A program made the translations under genes and the position numbers. Below are positions 1-4,862 of a stretch of DNA of 8,055 nucleotides, one piece after another. How positions within the stretch are numbered: the first letter of the stretch is position 1; each line of letters starts with the position of its first letter. The DNA comes from Chloroflexota bacterium (GTDB lineage: Bacteria > Chloroflexota > Limnocylindria > Limnocylindrales > CSP1-4), in the NCBI GenBank assembly GCA_013813905.1, contig JACCQX010000080.1:1-8055 (forward strand). The letters are read 5' to 3'. The notes under the pieces were generated by a model. That model searched no databases, had not been told where the DNA came from, and was given only the letters and a program-made list of their open reading frames with translations.

Positions 1-42
1 GCGATGCGCCGGCCATCGGCGTTCCAGCCCCGAAGACCGTGC
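1..42. other. Short stretch downstream of the glycosylase gene
   Basis: These 42 bases follow the glycosylase stop codon on the minus strand. They contain a weak 5-bp stem (7-11 with 17-21) without a T-tract, so I do not call a terminator. A minus-strand ATG at 16-14 could open another gene beyond the window, but only five codons are visible and this cannot be judged. Confidence 0.3.
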
Positions 43-939
43 TCAGATCGAGCTGATCTGGCGAGGCGCCATGCGTGGGCCGCGCCGAGGCGGATAGATG
101 CGGGCCAGTTCGAGCAGGCGCACCACGCGGGCGCGCTGCCCGGCATACGGCTCAAGCAACGCCAGCATGCGCGCATCGTCGGCGCGACGCTCACCAGCCA
201 GCGCCCAGGCGACCAGCGAGGGTACGTGGTAATCCCCGACGCTCAAGGCGTCCGCGTCGCCGAAGGCAGTGCGGCCTGCCTCGGCGGCGGTCCAGGGCCC
301 GATGCCGGGAAACGTCTGAAGCCGTGCGCGTGCCTCAGGGCCGGGCATCGTGGCCAGCGCCTCCAGCCGGCCGGCCAGGGCGCCCACCTGGCGGACCGTC
401 ACGGAACGGCGCTCTTCCAGCCCGAGACGGTGGAGAGCGTAGGCCGGCGTGGCGGCCAGCCGGCTGGGTTCGGGCGGGAGCCAGAGCGCCGCCGGGCCGG
501 GCGCGCGCTCGCCGTGAACGCGGATGAGCGCCCGGTAGCTGGCACGCGCCTCCACGCCCGTCACCTTCTGTTCCAGGATGGCCGGCAGGAGCGCCTCGAC
601 CACGGCGTCGGTCCGTCCGAAGCGCAGCCCGGCGAAGCGCAGCTGCAGGGCGCGCAGCAGCGGATGACGGGGCTCGAATCGTTCAGGTTCGTCGTCCGCT
701 CCCAGCAGCCGGGGCAGTGCCGTCAGCGCCCACTCGCGACCGGGACCCCAGGCCACCACCCGCAGGTCCGGGCCATCCCTGCTCAGCCGAAGGGTCGCCG
801 GTCCCTCGGGTGTGCGGGTCGCGCGCCAGATGTCGGTCGGGGTCAGCCGCGTGGTGGGGTCACCGCGGCCATGCTGGAGCTGCGCCATGGTCAGCCACGC
901 ATCCCCCTTGAAGTCGGGCCGGTAGCGCGTCTCGATCAC
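43..939 (-). CDS. DNA-3-methyladenine glycosylase, AlkA-type (HhH-GPD superfamily)
   Basis: This 298-aa protein probably removes alkylated purines from DNA, leaving abasic sites for an AP endonuclease. The helix-hairpin-helix is visible around residues 207-218 (FPGIGPWTA), followed by SVGDYHVP, where Asp236 sits at the position of the catalytic aspartate in AlkA enzymes. ILEQKVTG near 121 matches the conserved helix before the hairpin. The N-terminal part (WRATRTPEGPATLRL, about 38-52) resembles the AlkA N-terminal domain of actinobacterial members, and the length fits that group. The frame is open 72 codons further upstream, but those codons are antisense-free shadow of the membrane-protein gene. 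I choose GTG at 939 because it overlaps that gene's stop as GTGA, the coupling used elsewhere here. It is the last visible gene of the minus-strand operon. Family is known; exact substrate range is inferred. Confidence 0.88.
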   Translation of the reverse strand: MIETRYRPDFKGDAWLTMAQLQHGRGDPTTRLTPTDIWRATRTPEGPATLRLSRDGPDLRVVAWGPGREWALTALPRLLGADDEPERFEPRHPLLRALQLRFAGLRFGRTDAVVEALLPAILEQKVTGVEARASYRALIRVHGERAPGPAALWLPPEPSRLAATPAYALHRLGLEERRSVTVRQVGALAGRLEALATMPGPEARARLQTFPGIGPWTAAEAGRTAFGDADALSVGDYHVPSLVAWALAGERRADDARMLALLEPYAGQRARVVRLLELARIYPPRRGPRMAPRQISSI

Positions 940-2075
940 GCGCTCGGCGCATCCAGGTAGACGAGGTTCTGGCCGAGGGACCAGAGCGTGGCCGTGGTCA
1001 AGGCGATCATCACCAGTGCCAGCGGCAACTGGCTCAGTCGTCCGCGCACTTCGGTCGAGCGTTGCGCCACGGCGTGCCCGGCCCACGCTCCCACGATGTG
1101 CCCGCCCACCACCGCGGCGAGCTGGATGCTCCACGACGCGCTGGTCGAGAGCCACGCGTCCTGTGGCTCGGCGAAGGCGGTGCCGAACAGGTCCCAGCCC
1201 TGCTGCAGCGGGTCCGAGAGCGCGATCAGGATCCGCTGGCCGTTAGTGAGCAGGTAGCTGAGGTAATGGGCGATGAGGTAGCCGACGGCCACGGGCAGGA
1301 GGCCAGCGCCCATCGCCGCCACGCGCACCGCACGGGCGACCAGCAGCACCAGGACAGCCAGGACAGCCAGGAAGGCAGCCAGGAGCGCCGTGTCGACCAG
1401 GAGGTCCGGGGTGCCGAAGAGGTCGAAGAAGACGGCCGTCTGAGAGAAGCCGTCGTAGATGATGGCGGCGGTGCCGAGGGCCACCATGACCAACTGACCC
1501 GTGGACCACGCGGTGGTCGAGAGCCCGCCGCCGAAGCCCTGGCGGCGCACCACTCCGCTCTCTGGCGGACCTTCCGGCGCGAAGGGTGCCAGCCGGCCCA
1601 GCAAGCGGAACCAGACGCTGAACGTCTCGCCCTGCTCGCGCCAGGAGTCCTTGCCGAAGTGGGCCATGGCCGCCAGCGTGATGAAGGTGTAGCCGACCAT
1701 CGCCAGGCCCAGCAAGCGTCCCGCCAGCAGGTCCACGGCCAGCTCCAGCCAGACGAAGAAACAAAAGCCGGCCACGGCCGGCCAGACGCCCCAACGAGCC
1801 GGGACGGGGCTGCCTGCACCGCCCGAGGATCCGACGCGTCGCCCGAACCAGGCCAGGATGTCGCGCAGCGTGCTGAACGGGTCGATCCAGCTCCAGGCCG
1901 GACCGATCAGGGCCGACACGATGGCCAGCCCGACCCAGCCGTAGATCCACAGGAAGAGTGAGGCCACGTCGGCGTCGCTGGAGCCACCGACGAGGGCCTG
2001 CGCCACGACCCACAGCCAGGCGCTGAGGCCTGCGACCCGCAGGAGCAGGCGAGCGGGATAAGGGACCGAGCCCAC
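936..2075 (-). CDS. Multi-pass membrane protein of unknown function, 5' end uncertain
   Basis: About 379 residues with roughly nine hydrophobic segments: 10-30, 37-60, 97-118, 120-140, 191-207, 229-251, 257-276, 315-333 and 349-366. Recognisable blocks are WSWIDPFSTL (61-70), a cytosolic-looking KDSWREQGETF stretch (142-152), HYLSYLLTNGQ (270-280) and GGHIVGAWAGH (324-334). Histidines 139, 270, 326 and 334 lie in or beside membrane segments and could bind a metal, but this is only a guess. I recall similar uncharacterised proteins of about 430-450 residues in Actinobacteria and Chloroflexi, usually with a signal peptide and one more N-terminal segment. Some database entries call such proteins fenitrothion hydrolase, a label I would not trust. 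The GTG at 2075 has no ribosome-binding site, since AGAGG directly abuts it, and the preceding sequence is a copC fragment in another frame. The true N terminus has probably been lost or frameshifted. The stop overlaps the glycosylase GTG. Confidence 0.75.
   Translation of the reverse strand: MGSVPYPARLLLRVAGLSAWLWVVAQALVGGSSDADVASLFLWIYGWVGLAIVSALIGPAWSWIDPFSTLRDILAWFGRRVGSSGGAGSPVPARWGVWPAVAGFCFFVWLELAVDLLAGRLLGLAMVGYTFITLAAMAHFGKDSWREQGETFSVWFRLLGRLAPFAPEGPPESGVVRRQGFGGGLSTTAWSTGQLVMVALGTAAIIYDGFSQTAVFFDLFGTPDLLVDTALLAAFLAVLAVLVLLVARAVRVAAMGAGLLPVAVGYLIAHYLSYLLTNGQRILIALSDPLQQGWDLFGTAFAEPQDAWLSTSASWSIQLAAVVGGHIVGAWAGHAVAQRSTEVRGRLSQLPLALVMIALTTATLWSLGQNLVYLDAPSA
1351..1380. repeat. Short tandem repeat within a membrane segment
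   Basis: AGGACAGCC occurs twice in tandem (1351-1359, 1360-1368), followed by the variant AGGAAGGCAGCC (1369-1380). On the coding strand it encodes alternating Leu, Ala and Val in the segment AFLAVLAVLVLL of the membrane protein. It is in frame and could change helix length by slippage. Confidence 0.4.
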
Positions 2076-2223
2076 CCTCTGGCGGCGTGCCCTCCACCGT
2101 GGTGCCTGCCGCCGGCTCCGACCGTTCGAGGTCGGCGTGTGCCGCCACCGGTGCCTGCACCGTGAGGAGGGCGAGCGCCGCCAGCAGTGTGGCGCTGACG
2201 AGAACGCTTGGCCGCGGGATCAT
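2076..2223 (-). pseudogene. CopC-like copper-binding protein, N-terminal remnant (frame broken)
   Basis: ATG at 2223 overlaps the exonuclease stop as ATGA and opens a typical Sec signal peptide: MIPRPS, a Leu/Ala core, then cleavage expected at PVAA before HADLERSEPAAG. The mature start His-Ala-Asp-Leu with a following SEPAAGTTVEGTPPE is the standard opening of CopC domains, where the N-terminal histidine binds Cu(II). A CopC domain normally continues for about 80-100 residues with a pattern like V.L.F.E.V. Here it stops after about 20 mature residues, and the DNA becomes the membrane-protein coding sequence one frame away. The copC frame stays open to 1243, but everything after about 2080 is shadow of that gene. 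I read this as a truncated copC joined out of frame to its former neighbour by a deletion. A single extra base or an assembly error is the alternative. Confidence 0.6.
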
Positions 2224-3011
2224 GCGGGACCCTCCCCGTCCCGCTCGATGTCCAGCCAGAGCGGCGCGTGATCCGAGGGCAGCTTGCCCTTGCGCGCATC
2301 GCGGTCTATCTCCGCGCCGGTGCTTCGCTCGGCCAGCGAGCGCGTGACGAGCAGATGGTCGATACGCATGCCCAGACCCTTGTGGAAATTGCCGGCACGG
2401 TAATCCCACCAGGTGAAGCGACCGGATTCCGGATGGTGCCTGCGGTAGGCGTCGACCAGACCCCAGTCGAGCAACTCTCGGAAGGCGGCGCGTTCCGGTC
2501 CCGAGGTGTGGGTCGTGCCGATGTAGACCCGCGGGTCGTAGACATCGGCATCCTCCGGAGCGACGTTTAGGTCGCCGCCCAGCACCAGATCGGCCCGAGG
2601 ATCGGCGTGTCCGGATAGCCACGCCGCCAGACGTTCGTACCAGTCGAGCTTCGCGGCATAGAACGGCGTGCCCAGCGCGCGGCCGTTGGGGGCGTAGACG
2701 CTGATGACGCGGACGCCGCCGCAGGTCGCGGCGATGAAGCGGGCGCCGTCGGCAGCCGGTCCCTCGCCGTCGAAGCCGAGGCTGACGTCCTCGATGCCCA
2801 CCCGGCTGGCGATGGCCACGCCATTCCAGCGCCCTTCGCCGTGATGAGCGAGGTCATATCCAGCCATGCGCAAAGGAAGGAGCGGCGCGGCCTCATCGGC
2901 GAGCTTGGTCTCCTGCATCAGCAGCACATCGGGTCCACGCAGGGCGAGCCACTCTTCCACCCGCGGCAGGCGCACCTTGAGGGAATTGACGTTCCAGGTC
3001 GCGATGCGCAT
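2220..3011 (-). CDS. xth: Exodeoxyribonuclease III (AP endonuclease, Xth/ExoA family)
   Basis: This 263-aa Mg-dependent endonuclease/exonuclease/phosphatase-fold enzyme cuts DNA 5' of abasic sites and trims 3' ends in base excision repair. All family motifs are present: WNVNS with Asn7, QETK with Glu34 (metal), VYAPNG with Tyr106, GGDLNVAP with Asp147 and Asn149, RIDHLL with Asp218, and SDHAPL with Asp247-His248 (catalytic pair). Length matches bacterial ExoIII of about 255-270 residues. The start at 3011 gives MRIATWNVNSLK, the canonical N terminus. No good ribosome-binding site precedes it; with only 9 bases after the oxidoreductase stop, translation is probably coupled. Its stop overlaps the copC-like ATG. 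It shares the operon with an AlkA glycosylase, so substrate and product of the repair steps are co-expressed. Confidence 0.95.
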   Translation of the reverse strand: MRIATWNVNSLKVRLPRVEEWLALRGPDVLLMQETKLADEAAPLLPLRMAGYDLAHHGEGRWNGVAIASRVGIEDVSLGFDGEGPAADGARFIAATCGGVRVISVYAPNGRALGTPFYAAKLDWYERLAAWLSGHADPRADLVLGGDLNVAPEDADVYDPRVYIGTTHTSGPERAAFRELLDWGLVDAYRRHHPESGRFTWWDYRAGNFHKGLGMRIDHLLVTRSLAERSTGAEIDRDARKGKLPSDHAPLWLDIERDGEGPA

Positions 3012-3020
3012 CAGCGGCGC

Positions 3021-3923
3021 TCAGGCGCCCAGCGCCGTGCTCGCCTCTAGCGTGGCACCAGCGGCGCGGCATTCATCGGCGAACTTGGCCAAAGCCTCGT
3101 CGCTCTCGGCCGTCTCGCGCAGCATGGTGATGACGCGCGATACACCCAGCTCCCGATAAGCGCCCAGACGATCCACGCGCTCCTGGCTGCTCATCGCCCA
3201 ATCCTCCCACCAGACGTGCGCGGAGACGGCCAATGAGTCCGGATCGCGCCCGATCTCCTCACAGCGGGAGCGGATGACGGGCAGCGCCGCGCCCACATCG
3301 TCCGGACGCATGCCGTCCACGTTGAGCTCATCTGCGTGTCGCGCGGCGAGTCGCCAGGTCACCTTCGGTCCGTTGCCACCGACCATGATGGGCAGGTGCT
3401 CCTGCAGCGGCTTGGGCACGTTGATCGCGTCCCCTACGCTGGCATGCTCACCGGCGTACGTCGCCCTTCCCGGAGCGAGCATCCGCTTGATGACTTCCAG
3501 GTGATCGGCCAGCGTGGCCAGGCGCTCTTTCGTGTCGGGAAAGCCATAGCCGTAGGCCAGCCACTCGTCGCGTTTCCAGCCAGCGCCGATGCCCACCTCC
3601 ATACGCCCTCCGGAGATGACATCCATCGTGCTGATCATCTTCGCCAGCAGGGCCGGATTGCGAAACGCCGTACAGATGACGACGTGCCCCAGACGCACGC
3701 GATCCGTCGCCGCGGCGATGGCCGTCAGAGAGGTGAACGACTCGAAGGTGATCTCCTCGGTAGGGCGGGGAACGGTGTGCAGATGGTCATACAGCCATAC
3801 GGACTCGAAGCCCAGCGCCTCCGCCAGTCGGGCCACGTCCACGGTGCGACTCCAGGCACGGGCCGGATCCCAGCCGTTGAATTCGCCGGTCCAGCCCTGA
3901 GGCGTGATGATGCCGATGTTCAA
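3021..3923 (-). CDS. LLM class F420-dependent oxidoreductase (luciferase-like)
   Basis: The product is 300 aa with a bacterial luciferase-like TIM barrel, probably using reduced coenzyme F420 (possibly FMNH2) for hydride transfer to an unknown substrate. It opens with NIGIITPQGWTGEF. Further family blocks are WLYDHLHTVPRPT (43-55), LGHVVICTAFRNP (78-90), the SGGRMEVGIGAGW block (104-116) and PIMVGGNGP (178-186), the last two usual for cofactor phosphate contacts. The frame is open back to 4178, but I choose TTG at 3923: homology begins exactly there, and AGGAG lies 7 bases upstream (3935-3931). The valine two codons earlier is GTC and cannot start. It is the first gene of the minus-strand operon, behind the promoter candidate near 4050. 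Family assignment is firm; F420 over FMN is inferred from closest-looking actinobacterial and Chloroflexi relatives. Confidence 0.9.
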   Translation of the reverse strand: MNIGIITPQGWTGEFNGWDPARAWSRTVDVARLAEALGFESVWLYDHLHTVPRPTEEITFESFTSLTAIAAATDRVRLGHVVICTAFRNPALLAKMISTMDVISGGRMEVGIGAGWKRDEWLAYGYGFPDTKERLATLADHLEVIKRMLAPGRATYAGEHASVGDAINVPKPLQEHLPIMVGGNGPKVTWRLAARHADELNVDGMRPDDVGAALPVIRSRCEEIGRDPDSLAVSAHVWWEDWAMSSQERVDRLGAYRELGVSRVITMLRETAESDEALAKFADECRAAGATLEASTALGA

Positions 3924-3930
3924 CGCGACA

Positions 3931-3935
3931 CTCCT
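3931..3935 (-). promoter_or_regulatory. Shine-Dalgarno AGGAG that fixes a TTG start
   Basis: AGGAG on the minus strand, followed by a 7-base spacer (TGTCGCG) and TTG at 3923. No ATG or GTG lies at a comparable distance in the oxidoreductase frame, so this site decides the start of that gene. Confidence 0.75.
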
Positions 3936-4006
3936 ATCGACAAGATGCAGCGCGAAGCCCGTCGCGGTTGCGCACATCTCGTGGTGCTGCCGATGGCGCG
4001 ATCCGA

Positions 4007-4040
4007 GTGACGCGAAAATCATCGCCCCCCAGAGCGTCAC
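4007..4040. repeat. Inverted repeat GTGACGC-N20-GCGTCAC in the divergent control region
   Basis: Two perfect 7-bp arms lie at 4007-4013 and 4034-4040. They neither extend inward (G4014 against A4033) nor outward (A4006 against G4041). The repeat starts about where the minus-strand transcript is predicted to begin, so it could be an operator or a hairpin at the 5' end of the oxidoreductase operon leader. Its loop holds a six-G run on the minus strand. Function is inferred only from position. Confidence 0.4.
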
Positions 4041-4047
4041 GGCTTGG

Positions 4048-4073
4048 CGTATATCGTATCCTCTGGGACGTAT
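4048..4073. repeat. Three direct CGTAT repeats spaced 7 and 14 bases
   Basis: CGTAT occurs at 4048-4052, 4055-4059 and 4069-4073, so start-to-start distances are 7 and 14. The copies overlap the minus-strand promoter candidate and could be a regulator site, or simply arise from its AT-rich boxes. Confidence 0.3.
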
Positions 4074-4076
4074 CAA
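4048..4076 (-). promoter_or_regulatory. Candidate sigma-70-type promoter for the minus-strand operon
   Basis: On the minus strand TTGATA (4076-4071, 5 of 6 matches to TTGACA) is followed after 17 bases by TATACG (4053-4048, 4 of 6 to TATAAT). Start of transcription would be near 4041, giving a leader of about 118 bases before the TTG start. It lies in the only AT-richer patch of the divergent region. I see no equally good promoter for the plus strand; TTGGCG at 4044-4049 has no convincing partner. Confidence 0.45.
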
Positions 4077-4117
4077 CCGGTCGGAACCGTGTGCCAGGCC
4101 GGTCCCCTTCGACCCCA

Positions 4118-4124
4118 GTGAGGA
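4118..4124 (+). promoter_or_regulatory. Shine-Dalgarno site for the 112-aa protein
   Basis: GTGAGGA ends 7 bases before ATG at 4132. The reading frame is open upstream to 3904, but this site and the onset of protein-like composition fix the start at 4132. Confidence 0.7.
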
Positions 4125-4131
4125 CATCAGC

Positions 4132-4470
4132 ATGGTCAAGATCAGGAAGGTCGACGCGTCGGCCATGGCTCGGCCCAACCCGACTCGAGGCGCTGCCGAG
4201 GAGCTGACACCCGCTCAGCGCGAGCGCCAACAGCAGCAGCGACAGTTCACGCGACTGATGGATCAGTTGAGCGATCCGGAGACCGTCTTCGAAGTACGAC
4301 TGGGCAAGGAAGAGAAGCCGGTAACTGTCCGCCAGCGCATCTTGAAGGCGGCCCAGGAGGCAGGCAAGGAAGTCGCCGTGAGGAAGTCTCCCAACGGGTT
4401 CGTGGTGGGTCTCATGACGCCGGAGCGGCGCTCCAACCGCGGGCGCAAGAAGGCCGGCGCGAGCACCTGA
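4132..4470 (+). CDS. Small basic protein of unknown function (112 aa)
   Basis: I do not recognise a named family. The protein begins MVKIRKVDASAMARPNP, followed by a polar, glutamine-rich helix (about 26-46, with QRERQQQQRQF). The second half looks like a compact fold: strand TVFEVRLG (51-58), a turn, helix VTVRQRILKAAQEAGKE (64-80), and strand VAVRKSPNGFVVGL (81-94). It ends in a basic tail, PERRSNRGRKKAG (97-109), that could contact nucleic acid. There is no signal peptide or membrane segment, so it should be cytosolic. The clear ribosome-binding site and its place at the head of the oxygenase operon support a real gene. Its stop overlaps the likely CTG start of the next gene. A DNA- or RNA-binding role is only a guess from the charge pattern. 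Confidence 0.72.
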   Translation: MVKIRKVDASAMARPNPTRGAAEELTPAQRERQQQQRQFTRLMDQLSDPETVFEVRLGKEEKPVTVRQRILKAAQEAGKEVAVRKSPNGFVVGLMTPERRSNRGRKKAGAST

Positions 4471-4862
4471 CACCTGACGGCGGGGGGTCAGCCTCGAAGC
4501 GCCCTCAGCGTGTCCAGATCTTCGGCCGGCGCGATTCGCGCGAGACGCAGCGGGCGTCGCGCTTCTTCAAGGAGCGTCGCGTGGAAGTGAGCCTGGTCGA
4601 TGTGGCCGTCCGTCCGCCGGCGCCCACGGAGCTGCGGCGCTTCATCCAGCGGCTGGGAGCGGCGGCGCTGCTCGATACGTCGGGCCGGCTCTATCAGGAG
4701 CAGGGACTCGCCAACCTGCGCATGAACGAAGCGGAGGTCGCCGACCGCCTGATCTTTGACCCGCGCCTGGTGCGTCTACCGTTGGTGCGCATGGGGGAGC
4801 GGGCGTCGGCGGGACCGGACGAGCCGGCCTGGCGGCGCTGGCTGGCCGAGGATGGTCGATGA
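4467..4862 (+). CDS. ArsC/Spx-family thioredoxin-fold protein lacking the catalytic cysteine
   Basis: The frame encodes an ArsC-like protein whose homology begins at 4512: VQIFGRRDSRETQRASRFFKE, then the VEVSLVDV strand, LRRFIQRLG helix, LYQEQGL region and the LPLVRMGERASAG segment with the family's cis-proline. In ArsC the first loop reads like GxKxC; here the cysteine position is Ser (residue 24 from 4467), so arsenate reduction by the usual route is unlikely. No ATG, GTG or TTG precedes the homology; GTG at 4581 would delete the first strand and active loop. CTG at 4467 overlaps the previous stop as CTGA, matching the four-base overlaps elsewhere here, so I propose it (131 aa). A lost start or an indel near 4510-4518, where an out-of-frame GTG lies, is the alternative. 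The stop overlaps the oxygenase ATG. It may be a regulator or redox-dead adaptor; family confident, start uncertain. Confidence 0.66.
   Translation: MTPDGGGSASKRPQRVQIFGRRDSRETQRASRFFKERRVEVSLVDVAVRPPAPTELRRFIQRLGAAALLDTSGRLYQEQGLANLRMNEAEVADRLIFDPRLVRLPLVRMGERASAGPDEPAWRRWLAEDGR

Noticed and set aside
7..21. CGCCG-GCCAT-CGGCG hairpin after the glycosylase as a terminator
   Set aside because: The stem is short and no T-run follows on the minus strand.
4..960. Long plus-strand open frame opposite the glycosylase
   Set aside because: Arg/Pro/Gly-rich antisense shadow; the minus strand carries a complete recognised enzyme with catalytic motifs.
1062..1961. Plus-strand 299-aa open frame opposite the membrane protein
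   Set aside because: Composition is that of an antisense shadow (His/Gln/Arg/Glu-rich, no family pattern).
1243..2220. Open minus-strand continuation of the copC frame
   Set aside because: After about 2080 it is the membrane-protein gene read in the wrong frame, with no hydrophobic segments or copper-domain pattern.
3016..3029. GGCGC-TCAG-GCGCC hairpin between the oxidoreductase and xth, with the stop codon in its loop
   Set aside because: A 5-bp GC stem without a T-tract in a 9-base intra-operon gap; expected by chance at this GC content.
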